64,000 bases of DNA, from assembly GCA_014607495.2 (NCBI GenBank), contig CP053154.1:5022001-5086000 (forward strand), read 5' to 3'. A program made the translations under genes and the position numbers. The notes beneath the pieces are model-generated. The model worked only from the letters and a program-made list of their open reading frames with translations. It had not been told where the DNA came from and did not search any database. The DNA is from Carposina sasakii (taxonomy: Eukaryota > Arthropoda > Insecta > Lepidoptera > Carposinidae). Shown one piece after another: positions 35,480-48,939 of the stretch (the stretch's first letter is position 1; each line of letters starts with the position of its first letter).

Positions 35480-37489
35480 TTTTAAAAATACATTAAATGA
35501 CACTATTATTTACACCATGAGCAGTAATTTAACTTAACCCGGTAGTACCTGTAACAGCTTTTTAAAAATGTCCCGCGGAAAAAGTCAATAACGCTGGCGC
35601 ATTTTGAACATTACACTATTTCATCATAATGAATGAGATAGATGCTAAGCTATCTTTCCCCGCACTGCTCTGTCAAGCCATCGTATACCAAGTACAAGGA
35701 TGTTTGATACACTGAACAGTTTTCCCGCCAAAAACGTAAGTATAACCTGCGGTGGCGCAGGAATACAAATTTATCATATAACGGTGTCATGTGTATTTAA
35801 AAAACTAAAAAGCTGTTTAAAAAGAAATTTTACAGATGATTAAAGATTAGATGTATCGACGTAATTGCAAATGAATTATTACAATTAAAATAATAGTGTC
35901 CGTTATAATTTGAAATTTGTTACTTAATTCTAAGTACGGTGTCGCAACTCCAGTGGCTCCGGTGGCAAAAAAGAGGGCCTCCGTAATTTAATAATGTCAC
36001 CGTAATTGATATTTTGTCTTTTTGTATACAGGATGACTGGAAAACTGGTATTATTTCTATTGAGATGTAAAAGTACAGCCCATTTTCTACCTTGATGGGT
36101 AGGAAGACACATTAAAAAAATTACGGCTTCAGGGTTATGCCCCATTTTGTAATGTTTTTAAAATCACCTTATTATTAAATGGAAATGCATAAAAAAACTA
36201 AAATACGTGTATATTTCAGTAATTCAACTAGATAAATAAATAATCATTGGAGACAAACAACAGACATCAACTTGGCATTGTCAAAGTACAATTACCAAAA
36301 GGTTTATAATTTTTTTTCCTGATTCTTTCCTATTCATTCAAAATAATGATTACACGTAATTCGCACACTTCATTAAACTACATTCAAAAGGTATAATTAT
36401 GAAAAATCTTACCAACAGCTGACTAATAAGAATTTTAAAAGTGCTATCCTATGGCGCGACAACCTTTTTTAACAAGTAACCTAAGTTTGTAGTGAAATTT
36501 AAAAAATACAAAGGTGATGAACTGACATTATAATATATATATATATTATAGCATAGGAATCTTACTGCTATCCAAAGGCCTTTTCATGATGCAGTTCAAC
36601 TCGAATCGAGGTCATACCGCCACCTCCATCTTGTCTTACTCTTACCCCAGGCAGCCGCTCTGTAGCATCCAGCCAGTTGCACTGTTCGTCTATCTTTCGG
36701 TGTCTAAACGACTAACATGGCCGACACTTTTCTGTCCAGTTCCTTTTTGGTAGGCGATTAGCATACCTAATGGTGTTCCTGATGCAGTCTGAGCACTGTA
36801 GGTCAATCGATAGACAGCATAAGTACACATATCGACAAGTAGACGTTATAAGATCATAGGAAGGGAACCGTTCCTAAATGAACTAAGTTTTTCCAGGCAC
36901 TTACGATTCATCTCTCAATATTAATAGCTGACCAATTAGAATGTAATATTTTTCTGAGTCCTGACTGTTCTCAGAAAAAATGTCTATATATTGAATATTC
37001 TACTGGCCTAGTAGGTGTACTCATGCACATAATTATTATCTACGTTTTGTGATATTGATTTACTTGGCCTTCATCAACCTCACAAAATGCTACAATTGAA
37101 CAGTTGTAAACCCGATATTGATAAACCGAGTATGAACAAGACTTAACAGAAGGCCTTCAGCCTCAATATAACACTCAGGCTGTACCGGAATGTATTTTTC
37201 ACCTTTAGGCTTTCTCATAATAAAACTTTGAGTAGCTTATTAAATAAGGAATTTAGTTTGATAAAGGATACATGACCAAAATTGCTATTGGCAATAAATT
37301 TTGCTTGAACAGTTACAAAGTATAAAATGTGATTCATTTCTTATATGCCATCCTACCCTAAGGCTCCAGCTACTGCAGAACTTGGCCAGGGGCTACCGCC
37401 GGCTTATAAGGATCGTCGCGTATTTTTAATGGCCCGTTCTATGTTGGGGTAGCTTCGCAGCACCACCCCATAACAAGTAGTTGCCTCTC
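35480..37489. other. No recognised gene
   Basis: AT-rich. A partial TACAGGATGACTGG sequence at about 36,027 may be a MITE end. No coding sequence recognised. Confidence 0.5.
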
Positions 37490-37800
37490 CCCGGTCGCTT
37501 GATGATAAGGTTGTCTTCCCATGGGAAGAAGATGTTGGCATTGTACGCCGACGATAGCGCGTCTGCCACATCGCGCATTCCCCCCTACTCAGATGCAAAG
37601 GGTCCTCAATCTTCTCCCGAATTGGCTCAATATCCGGCAAAACACTGCTATAGGCTGTAGCGCCACGGAATGTATTTTTGCGCAGCGCAAAACCTTTAGT
37701 CTTCGCTCCTCTTACGAACCAGGCTGGTAAGTCGGCCGCGTTCACGTACGCGGCCCGGCCTCACTTTGTTCTGTAAGGCTTTGCAGAGCACAACCCTCCG
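37490..37800 (+). mobile_element. LINE reverse transcriptase fragment (second type)
   Basis: MLALYADDSA at about 37,530-37,560 is the YADD box of a non-LTR polymerase. A shifted frame then gives QMQRVLNLLPNWLN, typical of the following Jockey/R1-type region. It then decays. It is more GC-rich than its surroundings and has frameshifts, so it is a dead fragment. Confidence 0.7.
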
Positions 37801-38246
37801 TTACACCTTTTGGAGTAGCGTGGTTATTGCCCAACTCCATAAGGAATAGCGATGCCGGTAGTTTGATAAAGGATACGCATGACGCAGTATATTATTTAGG
37901 ACAGCGGCAACTGAGGAAGAGTAGGGGCTAATTGGCAAAAACATTTAACAAATTTTGCTTGACCATTAGGACCATGTCGGCTGATCGGCTGCCCTAGATT
38001 TTTGGGAAGTCAAAGTATAGCCGCAAATGTGATTGCGCGCGAGCATTTCTTATATGCCATTCTACTCCTCTAAAAGGAGATTTAAAAGAAAATCATAAAA
38101 TGTCATATCTCCGACACCGTGAATTTCCGTATGGGGTGTTCCTTATATATAAAGGTAGCTAACGAGGTGCACTTTCACATGTGAAAAGAAATGATCCTTA
38201 TTTCTGGTTTTCGAGGATTTTTACGTACATATAAATAAATACGGCT

Positions 38247-38308
38247 AGGTTCCTGAAATGGTGTAGTCAGAACTGCGAGATCTTAAAGGAGATACCATGG
38301 CCACTACG
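38247..38308 (+). repeat. Interspersed repeat family X, partial copy 6
   Basis: TTCCTGAAATGGTGTAGTCA, AACTGCGAGATCTTAAAGGA and GATACCATGGCCACTACG. Confidence 0.6.
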
Positions 38309-39588
38309 TTTTATGCTAAGAAAAAACTCACTAGGAAGCATTTTAAAGTATGTAATAAAATATTTCCCTAACTGTTAACGTGTTCCTTAAATTTGTTATC
38401 ATAGTTTCTAAGCTATAAACATGATGATAAACATTATTACCAACTAATAAACGAAAAATCTAAAGTTTTCAAGTTCTTATAAAATAAATAAACAGGTAAT
38501 TCGTATGATGTTCTCCTGTATTTATAATTCCGCTGGTTTTAATAAATTTCAGTGGAGAGATTAACAATTTCGGTGGTTTGATAATAATATCGGTGGCGAT
38601 TGAAATTTTTAAATGCAGATATCTCAAGAAATAATACGTTTTTAAAAATGTGTACCATATGTCTGAATAATATATATTTTTAACTATTACTTCGAATACA
38701 AAAAAGTTATAGAAAGTGGATATAAAATTTCGCCAGCGTAATTAGTAAAAAATCGAGGTTGTTGAAATTCACCCATATCTACAAATAATTTCTCGCTGCC
38801 ACCGGAATTTGAACCCAGAGCCCTAAATCAGGAGGTACGGCCACTACCTACCAACAATACAATTGCTCCGTAACTAGGTAGTTATTGTGTAAGCAAAGTA
38901 TATTTCGTATAACAGCACTTATACGATTCTCTTTACCTAATTAGATTAATTATGTACTAGCTATGTTTATAATTTGTCTATCAATTACATACATGAGAAT
39001 CGCTTGCGGGAATTAAATTTAATTGTAAGTATGTTGTCTGTTTGAAATCATTCAAATGTTTAGTAAAAAATTTAATAATACTAAAAGACGCCTGCGACTC
39101 CGTTCGCTTTATATACATACATATATAGTCACTGTCACCATGCCCATTATCCCTCAAAGAGGGAGGGCAAAAGTGTGCAAATTACACACCCACTTTTCAC
39201 CAGGTTAGCCTATTAAGTCCTACGTGGTAAGGGGTGAGACTTCCGCCGCTTTTCGCTTTGGCAATAACTGAATACGCTTCGGTTACCGGGTTAATTTACC
39301 GAGAAGGCACATAGAGTTCGTTTTATAGAATAACTCCTATGCTTGATTTCAGAACTAACATTTTTGTATGCAGTAATACTACAGATAATGTAGTCATTCA
39401 CATAATAAATAGCGCACAATGGAGAAGAAATAAAAGAGGAGTAGCGGCTAAGTATATTTTCATACACAAATAGTATGCCGCAGAATAAAATAATAAACTA
39501 TAAATATAAATAATAAACTACCCTGATAAAAGCGCTTTATAATTTTAATACGGTTATATTTCGGAGCGCTGAAGCTCCGCCCCTATCA

Positions 39589-39596
39589 TGACGTCA
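39589..39596. promoter_or_regulatory. CRE-like palindrome upstream of sugar transporter
   Basis: Perfect TGACGTCA, 537 bases before the transporter start codon, in a GC-richer island. It is the consensus CREB/ATF site, but an 8-base match is weak evidence of function. Confidence 0.25.
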
Positions 39597-40132
39597 TGGC
39601 CTAATGATTGCCACAAGACTCACTTCATAGTCCCACCTCCTCTTTTATACCTTCTTCATGGTTTCATCAAATAGTTAATTAACTTAATTTGTCTTTTGCA
39701 TTCAAAATAAAATACATAGTTAAATTTTTTTATTTTTATTTCTGTCTAACGTCTTAACTTTTATCAACTTCAATGATACTCAACCATTAAAAATACTGTA
39801 TAGATATTAATAAAAAATACTGTCGTGGCAAAGAAAATAAAGTGCTACTAGATCTCACCCTCATCTGAGTACTCTCAAAGGAAAAGTTACCACTAAGAAT
39901 ACGAGCATATGAGGTGCTTAAAAAAGACATGTATAAATTGTCTTCTATCTAGATTGTCTTATCATCGGACTGATTTGAGTGCAGAGGCTATTCAGTCGCA
40001 TCGTTTGTGTCTTTATGGAAAATAATAAATTTCTAAAACTTGAGCACTCATAGATAAGATTGTACAATGTATGTTTAGTTTCTGATGTTATTTGGTGCGG
40101 ACATAACGTGGAGTGAGAGTTAACCGGCAGTA

Positions 40133-43100
40133 ATGGAAGACGAGACAGTACCAGCGTTGGAAACAGTTAATGTTAAATCAAATGAAAATGGAGTTATTAG
40201 CGTTGCAGTAGATAACGTGAAAGAAGACGTTTATAGAAAACAGCAGACGCCTTTTAAAAAACAGGTAAGTACTTTTTTGTTTTCATTTATCAATTAGGCG
40301 CAACATGCTCTTTCCACTCTATTGTGTGATAGAATAGTCTTAAAATACTTACCCTTTCAGGCATAGCATCGAAAGTGGAAGATATTTTTTTTAACATAAT
40401 ACTGAAATAGATCAATCGACTCAGATTATCTGTAGGATAAAGTTGTTATCGTCTTTATTTTGATCAAGTTTTAAAGAAAGACAGCATAAGATTTATCCTT
40501 TATATAGGCTATCTGACCATTGGGAAAATTTAGCGTTTTTGCCTTTCCACTACGAGTGTATACTCATAGAATTAGAAGGTAGCTTACAATAGCGTATTAT
40601 CACAAAAAAACTTTGGGCTTAACCTGGAAACCTGGAGCTTCTAATGAAGTCTAATTTTCATTACGATAATTTTTCATTATAATCGCCGCCAATCGTGGTA
40701 AATGTTCAGCAGAACAGCAGTGGAAAAAGATTCGATGCTTTCACATCTTCTGTTTTATGTATTCTAAAGCTGTTGGGTAAAATAGGTTGACCTAAATATA
40801 GATTAGTTTGAGCAAGGGGCCACTCAATGAACAATAATTTACCATTTTGTACTAATTAGATGATGATGATGTCGATTTAGGATGTTCATACTCGTAATCA
40901 GGCGGTAGGTAACTATTATCTAAATCATTTAGTGGTGCTTTGTCGGCATCAGTGCGGTGTATCCAAGATATAAAATGTAATAGCATATGTCGTGAACCAT
41001 GTCTGCCCGTTCCCGGGAGGACATAGTGCAGTCGCCGACTCGCCTGCCCAGCGTGGTGACTATGGGCAAAACTCCCTTATGACAGTAGCCTAGTCGCATG
41101 CCCTGGATGAGGCCTACGTCCAGCAGTGGACTACAATAGACTGATGTGATGATGAATATCAAAAGTATATATATTATGCTCATTGACCTTCAATAAAATG
41201 TACCATAAGTTATAAATTGCACCAAATATTTTTTATCAGCGGATTAGGACGCTTGTATTTTTGACACAAACATGGAGATATCAAGTGCAATGGAATAATC
41301 CGTAGATTGAGGATGTTGGTGCAAATTGGGCCTAATCTGAATATTATTTCTATGACCAATAACAAGTTTAACAGCTAGTGTTCGCCCACCACGAGGCCCT
41401 AAACCAGTTTAAATTATAATTAGATAAATATTTTACATCTAAACATATAGGTACATACTAATTATTTAATTATAAACATGGTTATGTTCCCGAATTGGAG
41501 TAGCCAGTACTGCAGGATCATAATGAAACTCCCACATCCACGTTCAGCATAGCGGGGATAGATATTAATGATCAGTAATAAGCAGAGGTCGGAATTAGGT
41601 AGAGTCATTTATGTACTTGCACTGATTTCATACAGCGAAAGAATAAAGTGGATATGCCTCAAATGATTCTAATGGGCCGTTTGAATAAGCAAAACCACAC
41701 TAGTCTAGGCTAGAAGCAAAAGTATTTGCTCGTATTTATAAAAAAGTTGAAGTATGCGTATGAGAATTTCCTTAAGACTATGAATAATTTGTATTGTGAA
41801 CTAATGTACCTAAATACTAATAAACATTTTATGTTAATTATCTTTGTTTTATTTGTCTATCTCTGAGGGTTTTATTATTATTTATTTGTAATATTGTTGG
41901 CCACACGGGATTGTCCAATAGAAATCCTGGGAAGGTCCACATTAATATCAACATTTCGATGCAAGTACATAAATGACTCTACCTAATTCCGATCTCTGGT
42001 AATAAGTTGCTAGATTATCAACTCTCATTTCTTAAAATGACAGTATGACTGCTGATATTGTAAAATGTTAGCAGCCTGTTATCTGGTAGGGATTATCAAC
42101 GGTTCCATAGTGCAATTCTTTATCAAACGTTTTACCTATCTGGATTTAGAAAATAACATAAAATTTTGACACGATTGTCGTTTATGTTAAGTAAGATAAG
42201 GTATTAATCAGTCGTAAGTATTATTTAATGAATATATAAATTATGATCATTTATATGATCACAATATTATGGCGCCAAATAATTAATACTCAAATTATAT
42301 ACTACTCGTACACCAGTGATATTGGTAGTTTGTAGATAAACAAAAATGCTTTGCAGTTACCAAAAATGTATTGGTATAGGAGGACTAATAGATAATTAAT
42401 AAATATTCCCACACTTCAAATCACATTAACCTATTCCCACACTCATATTTTTAGCAAGAGTATATTAATATATACATAATTATCGAAACATCGATTAGTT
42501 GGAAATAAACATCGATATTCATCATATCACGTACCCAGGGCCTTTGGTACGGGGCACTACCAACTACGTCAATCGGTCGTCAATCTGATATTAATAAATC
42601 TGATAGGAAAGTAGAGTTTCAGAGAGTTTTCGAATGCCCAAGCGATGTATTTCTCACTTTGTTACAGGCAATAATAGCATTTGGTACATTCATGCTAACG
42701 GTGAGCGCTGGAGCCACCGCTGGATTCTCTGCTGTCCTCATACCTCAACTGCAGCATGGTCAAGGAAAAGAAAAGAAATACTCAAGAGAGATGGTATCAT
42801 GGGTAGGTGCGTGTATTTACTTAGGTAGAGTTGTACTGGCTAGTGATGACTTGTAGACGAAAGTTCCTTGTAAAAAAATAGAAAGTAAATTGGACTGCAC
42901 TGTGACAGTGGATCGAATCGGATTTGACAATGATTACATTTTGATGTACTCGCATTGTTTTGCTACGAATACGCCATGGTTCTATATTTCAAAAATTATA
43001 TGAAGCAACAAACTAAAATTGGTATCTCTCGTATTGTGTGTAGCAGGCTTATAGGTCTAGTAGATAACGTTAAAATGCTAATGACACTTAAATTTTTTTT

Positions 43101-44357
43101 TCAGCGGCCATCGCCTCATTGGCTTTATTATTTGGCAACATGATTTCTGGTTACCTCATGGAAAAACTAGGAAGACGCCGGTGTCAGCTGATGTTGAGTT
43201 TCACCTTTATTATTGGCTGGATAATAATTGCTGTCGCCAGTAACATAAGCCAGATTTTACTTGGAAGATTTATTACCGGATTTTCCCAAGGATTTCTGGG
43301 ACCGTTGGGCCCTGTGTTTGTAGGAGAAATCAGCACTCCAATTTACCGAGGGTTCTTCTTAGCTGCTATGTCACTTGCAATAGCATTTGGTGTATTGATG
43401 TCTCACCTATTCGGTACTTTAATGCATTATAGCCTAGCGTCAATTTTGCTAGGAATATTCCCATTTATTGGAGGAGTCCTGATATTTTATGCTCCTGAAA
43501 CCCCAGCTTGGTTGGCTTCTATGAATCGTATTGAAGATTGTACTAAGTCATTTAATTGGTACCGAGGAACTTCTCCATCTGGCAAGGTTGAGCTTGATAA
43601 AATAATACAGGAACAACAAAAGCGAGACTTTTCTAAAAATAAACTAAAAACTTTATCAGACAATATCAAGAAACCAGAATTTTGGAAACCACTTGGAATT
43701 ATGATGGTGTTCTTTTTAATTACTCAACTCTCAGGAGTCAATGTAGTATGTGCCTATACTACGGATATGATGGAAGAATTGATTGGAAACAGAGGCAACT
43801 CATATGTGGCTATGTTAAGTATTGACGTATTGAGATGCGTATCTTTACTGTTTGCATGTGTATTGCTGCGGAGATTGGGTCGACGACCAATGGCTTTATA
43901 CAGCGGAATATTTACATCATTATCTCTTATCATATTGGCAGTTTATTTGTATTTGGTACGATCTCATACTGTACGTCATTTATCACCAATAATATCTTTA
44001 GGGTTGATGGCATTATACATGATAGTTTCTAATTTGGGCATAGTGCCATTACCATGGAATATGGTTGGTGAACTGTTTGCAACAGAAACAAAGGGTTTGG
44101 GTTCTGGAATTAGTGTTATGATAACGTCAATGGCATTCTTTGGAACAGTCAAGACTGCTCCAGCAATGTTCCATGCTATAGGATATCATGGTGCATACAT
44201 GTTTTACGGGGTTTCAACATTTTTCGGGACTGTATTTTTATACTTTTGCCTACCAGAAACAAAGGGAAAAACACTTTTACAAATTGAAGAAAACTTTAGG
44301 AGGGGAAAGAAAATTCCGCAAACATTTCAGAATGGTATGACAATGGCCGAAAAATAA
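40133..44357 (+). CDS. Facilitated trehalose/sugar transporter, Tret1-like (MFS sugar porter)
   Basis: Plasma-membrane sugar transporter of the SLC2-like insect family that includes Tret1, which moves trehalose or hexoses between haemolymph and tissue. Three exons: 40133-40264, 42668-42806, 43105-44357; phases 0 and 1, GT-AG junctions, 507 residues. Residues 1-44 are a hydrophilic cytoplasmic tail, and exon 2 starts helix 1. Sugar-porter signatures: GYLMEKLGRRR (106-116) in the helix 2-3 loop, PETPAWL after helix 6, TQLSGVN in helix 7, RRLGRRPM in the helix 8-9 loop and PETKG (474-478) after helix 12. Exon 3 carries nearly all the membrane domain. An alternative donor at 42,803 would break the frame, so 42,807 is preferred. 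The large first intron (2.4 kb) holds repeats P3 and X7. Tret1 itself versus another paralogue cannot be decided here. An AATAAA lies 11 bases after the stop. Confidence 0.95.
41007..41156 (-). repeat. Interspersed repeat family P, copy 3
   Basis: Inverted copy: CCGTTCCCGGGAGGACATAG, CGCCTGCCCAGCGTGGTGAC and GGCCTACGTCCAGCAGTGGA. In intron 1 of the sugar transporter. Confidence 0.75.
41486..41575 (+). repeat. Interspersed repeat family X, partial copy 7
   Basis: TTCCCGAATTGGAGTAGCCA, GTACTGCAGGATCATAATGA and CATAGCGGGGATAGAT. In intron 1 of the sugar transporter. Confidence 0.65.
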
Positions 44358-44367
44358 TACTTACTGT

Positions 44368-44373
44368 AATAAA
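44368..44373 (+). promoter_or_regulatory. Candidate polyadenylation signal of the sugar transporter
   Basis: AATAAA 11 bases past the stop codon. Others occur further on (for example near 44,750), so the true site is unknown. Confidence 0.35.
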
Positions 44374-45096
44374 TAATAATTACAATCTCAATTTTAGAAA
44401 ATGCTTTTTTTAAATAAGAATGGAATATTGAGAAAGTTACATCACTATCGCGATAAGTATTTATTTTATATCCTAAAATATGTCACATAAAACAAAGATT
44501 ATCGCAACTAGTTTCATAAGATAATGCATATAGATCTAATTTTCAGTGGACATAATTATGTCAGTTTGTTTAACCTAGAAAGATAATTAGTACTCTAAAC
44601 AAAAGTTATTTATATTAAATTAGATATTAATTGACTGATATCAATGTATTTACCTAAATGGACTAAACAACCAAGTTTTATTGCATGTTATATCTCCCTC
44701 GAATCGGTAAAAGATTATAATTTTACTATGTTCTAATGAGTGTGTGTCAATAAATAGGTATTAAGTATTAAAAGTTTTATATGGTTATATACAATAAGGG
44801 AATTTGGTATGGCCATATCCTAATATGGATGACAATCGTAGATAAATATGATAACACTATCACTACTACTTATAGTATAAGATAGCTGCACTTTTTTACC
44901 ATTGTCAGCAGCTCGGGTCCTCTTTTGAAAGAATATGACACGTTTATATGCAGGTAAGCTTAGTAAAACTTTAGTCGGAATGCGATCTCTTCATAGGCTC
45001 ATGTAAGTTGTTTCTGCAATTCTTTTTAATCTTTACTAGTTTTACACCCATCCTTGAGGATTTTCCCGACGTTTCCATTCATCATCATCAGTATCA
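44374..45096. other. No recognised gene; sugar transporter 3' flank
   Basis: AT-rich with no ORF of note. Confidence 0.6.
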
Positions 45097-45312
45097 TCTA
45101 TACATATAATAAAATTGTAACGGATCGATGTTTGTGCACGCTAATTTCAGAAACGGCTGAACCGATTTCGATGCAGTTTTCAGGAATATATTGTGAAAGG
45201 TCCCACTTAACATATAGGCTACATTTTATCCCGGGAAAATGTTTTTATCCCGGATAATTTCGACATTTTGTTTTTTCTGCAGTCCACGCGGACAGAGTCG
45301 CGGGCGTCCACA
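45097..45312 (+). mobile_element. Helitron-like element H3
   Basis: Starts A|TCTATACATATAATAAAATT and continues GTTTGTGCACGCTAATTTCA, TCCCGGGAAAATGTTTTTAT and GAGTCGCGGGCGTCCAC. The final CTAG is replaced by poly-A, so the extreme 3' end is lost. Confidence 0.7.
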
Positions 45313-45354
45313 AAAAAAAAGAATATGACACGGATTGCTCCCCCATGTGTATAT

Positions 45355-45541
45355 TCATTACACACGACCAGATACTAAAGCCGCGTTGAACATAGCGAGG
45401 CCAGATGCTAAAGACCAGTGATAAGTTACTAGCTCATCGCTAGTGAGAATGCTCCTGAGTTGTTTAGTCGACTATAACAACATGTACGAAAGGAGATATA
45501 CTCGTAGCTGACGTATTCTAGTGAAGCTCTGCATCAGTATA
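45355..45541 (+). repeat. Interspersed repeat family X, copy 8
   Basis: Contains CATAGCGAGGCCAGATGCTA, AGACCAGTGATAAGTTACTA, GCTCATCGCTAGTGAGAATG, AGGAGATATACTCGTAGCTG and GAAGCTCTGCATCAG. Confidence 0.7.
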
Positions 45542-45667
45542 GTATCGTTCTACTATACATATACAAGCTAATACTAAAACAGCTCTGACGCGATGATTGG
45601 CGAAAGTAGGTATAGCTATTTCTTTATTCTTATTCCTTAATGTACACATAATATTAAGCTCAGTATC

Positions 45668-45728
45668 CTAGTCAGCCTAATGCAGTCCACTGCTGGACGT
45701 TGGCCTCCTCTAGAGAATGCCACAAGGT
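45668..45728 (+). repeat. Interspersed repeat family P, copy 4 (short)
   Basis: CAGCCTAATGCAGTCCACTG, GGACGTTGGCCTCC and GAATGCCACAAGG. Confidence 0.65.
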
Positions 45729-46730
45729 TCGATCTCCTGTTTTGCCATCCACTCACTACCTACCAGCCCAATAATATTTCTTGGGATGATTTATATATTT
45801 TTTAATTGGGAAGGTTTTCGATTATAGCGATGTGAATTTCGCATTTTACGGTCAATAGAGTTACGGTACGGATAAGAAAATGTAACTTATCTGCCACATG
45901 TTGTACGATTACTTTGTCGCAGTCACTTATGTCTACTGCTCGTGACCTTACAATTAAATGTAATTACAAATTACCAGATAAGATATTAATATTTACAATT
46001 AAATACCAGTCAGTAAATATTACATTAGCTATATTTACTTATGTCATGGGAATGAAAGAATTTCTAAACTGTTTTTGCCTGCGGTATATTATCAGTAGCC
46101 TTGATAATTGGGGGTCTATAAGTACTCTATGTATGCAATTATAATAACTTCAATAAATAAAATTATTTAGGTATATTGTTTTTTTCATAAGCTCTACATT
46201 ATAGAAAAAATTTGAACGCGTGGCTACACTGAGAATGCAATGCAAAACAACTAACTTTTATGGTAGTTTGTAATTAAAACTATTTACCTACTATCTGACA
46301 GTCATTGGGAGAGGCTTATGTCCCGCAGTGGACTTCTTATGACCAAAATGATGATATAATATATATTATACGTAGAAAGAGAATTATATGTGTAGCGGAG
46401 CCATCTATCGGATATAGGAGAGAACCACAATCGAATGCAAAAATCCTAGAACGCGATATCGAAGTTTCTCACAATGATTGGAATATATTATTACATGGGC
46501 CAATACAACGACTAGTGGCTCGGTGGGGCCGGGAGCGCTTCCCTTTTCGCCACCCCCACATATGTTTAGATATCGTAAATAAAACAAAAAAACTGATACG
46601 GAACCTACTTTACCATTAAAAATTTACTTAACTTAAGTGGATAAAGGATTAACCTCGCCATCCAGCGGGGCAATGCGGCCAGCCTTTTGGCCACGTTGCC
46701 AGCGGTGGAGGAGTTGCAAGCAGTCTTCTA
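45729..46730. other. No recognised gene
   Basis: ORFs of 76 and 104 codons (45,914-46,144 and 46,305-46,619) show no domain. The second opens in a family P-like fragment (CCGCAGTGGACTTCTTATG) and is judged spurious. 46,650-46,720 is GC-rich repeat debris. Confidence 0.5.
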
Positions 46731-46990
46731 TCTATACATATAATAAAAATGTAACGGATCGCTGTCTGTACATGGAAGATATATGAGAAAATAATTTATA
46801 GGAGACCTTTATCAACGCAATAGTACCCAAAAAATGATTTTTGGAATTTTTATCTGTTTGTCTGTGCATTTGTGCACGCTAAATGGCTGAACCGATTTCG
46901 ATGCAGTTTTCAGGAATATATTGTGACAGGTCCCACTTAACATATAGGCTACTTTTTACCCCGGTAAAATGTTTTTATCCCGGATAATTG
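46731..46990 (+). mobile_element. Helitron-like element H4, 3'-truncated
   Basis: Starts A|TCTATACATATAATAAAAAT and contains TTTGTGCACGCTAAATGGCT and AATGTTTTTATCCCGGATAA. It stops there, before the terminal hairpin and CTAG. Confidence 0.7.
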
Positions 46991-48939
46991 TAAACAGTGG
47001 ATAAAAAAGTACAGGTCTATTTTACGGTCCGGTAAATTAGGACAAGTGGCACGCGTTGGAGCCATTAAATTATGTGCTCTTCCTGTTATGACACGTGTAT
47101 ACGGCCCATATATGGGACAGCTCGACAATTCGCTAACATCTGTGATACGGTAGATTTTTTCGCGAGTTTTTTTCGTTAGCAAGCGGTTCCCACGACGCGC
47201 GACCAGTTTTTGTCGCATCCGACAAAAAGCGACCAGGAAAACATCTGGAGGCAGCCAGTCTTCTATTTTGGGAGTCACTTTATGTGTTTATGAAGTGAAG
47301 TGTGAGGAAGTTATTAATGAATGTGTGCTAGAGGGTCTTGAGGACAACTTGTATTTTAAATAAATTTGGTGGTGGATGGATTGACGACCGGACGATTTGT
47401 GAAAAGTTTACTTTGTAGACGTTCGATTCCTAATCAAAATAAACGTTCCGTTGAGTCGACGCCCATAGAGAAAGCTACTAACTATTAATAAGTGTTCAAA
47501 ATATCCTTACATCCAAAAACTGTGCCTGACTCCTGAATGATGAAGTACTGCATGTTCTTTATTGAGGTTATATGACAATAATGAATTACCTAGATCATCT
47601 TGATTATCTGGCTTACTTTGCCTTACCATTTGGCTTTGATTATCAATAACCTAAGTAACGTCGGTGTTTCAGTCAAAGTTATTACATATTAATATTAACA
47701 AAAGTTCATACGCCTGAAGGTAGCTTATATTTATTTAAATCTATATTAAAAATCATAAAAATATTTGGTGAGTAGGTAAACCGGTTTAAAATTATTCACG
47801 TTATTGCCATATTCACATTAAGTTCCTGTCTTTTCACTTTTACGCGGTTTGTTAGCAATGCGCTTATGACGGAGGGTTCCGTATATAAAATGTTATACTT
47901 TAGATTTTTAGAGAGAAATGTTATACGTTAGATTTGATGAGAGAAAGATCAACATGTTCAAACATTGTTTGGTGCACACAGATTTTGACGTCACATTTCA
48001 TTCATGATTATTCCGACCGATAGTGTTGCGTTTCAAGTGATTTGAATTTCCCTCTTATTTAATGCACTTTTCAATAATGATTTTCTTATATAAAAACGCA
48101 ATTAAATAAAAAAAATATTAATATACGTAAATCTCAATGAATAAAGATTATATATAAAAAAAATTACCGTTATTTGAATCACATGCATATTCCCTATTAT
48201 GCTTAATAATTATTATATCTTTTAATAAACATAAAAAGCAGCTGTTGTATAAAACGAATAAAATATCATTTTGGAATTTAATAAAAACAAAACCTTATCT
48301 CTTTTTATAAATACACACAGACAAACGTTGTGCTTGTTTTTTAATTAAGTTTTTATAGCTAGACAAATCCCTATCAAAATAATAACAAAAAATAAATAAA
48401 GTAATAAAATGACAAACCATTGTATTAACAACCTCAAGCTATATCAGCTCAGATGAGAAAGTACTAGATAAATACAATCGTGAATCACAAGATAAAACTG
48501 TAACGATGATGATGATGATGTTTTGTTTTATTGTAAAGAGAATCCTTAATGCGGAATGCCGTTGCACTATCATAACCACGGACTAGCTCGGGCTCCACCG
48601 AGCCGAATATTTTAATAATTAACAATAGAACACGTGGCCGGGCGGATACCACGCACGTGCTGTCAATTAGAAGTAAATTCTAAAAAATATTATCATCAAA
48701 AAATAGAATATCGAAGCCTACCCTTCAAGTAGGAGGAGCTGCCCTTAAATCATTGAAAATGAAAGCAAATGATAACCCTTTTATTTGAACAATGAAAGGA
48801 TTGGAATTTGCTTTGTTACTATATAATTATTGGGTTTATTAGGGGCCCGTAATCGTAACAAATAGATAAGTAAGTAACTAAATTGGAGAACTTGGAACCA
48901 ATTTAGGCAATTTAGGCCTGCCTGTTTACATACATATAA
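46991..48939. other. No recognised gene
   Basis: The 109-codon - strand ORF at 46,949-47,278 has no recognisable domain and begins inside H4. An inverted TTTTTGTCG/CGACAAAAA lies at about 47,206-47,228. The rest is AT-rich. 48,585-48,665 is GC-richer (GGCTCCACCGAGCC, CACGTGGCCGGGCGG), unassigned. Confidence 0.5.

Larger units (their letters stand above)
37801..40132. other. No recognised gene; repeat fragments upstream of the sugar transporter
   Basis: Holds a family X fragment (38,247), a decayed tRNA-like SINE piece on the - strand at about 38,783-38,880 (B-box-like GGGTTCAAATTCC) and LINE-like debris at about 39,110-39,310. 39,540-39,650 is GC-richer. The transporter's promoter should lie in the last few hundred bases; TCAGTC at 39,992-39,997 is a possible initiator. 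Confidence 0.5.

Noticed and set aside
43955..44032. Shadow ORFs within the sugar transporter exon
   Set aside because: Other-frame openings inside a well-supported coding exon.
46949..47278. 109-codon - strand ORF as a gene
   Set aside because: It starts in Helitron H4, has no recognisable domain and no supporting signals.
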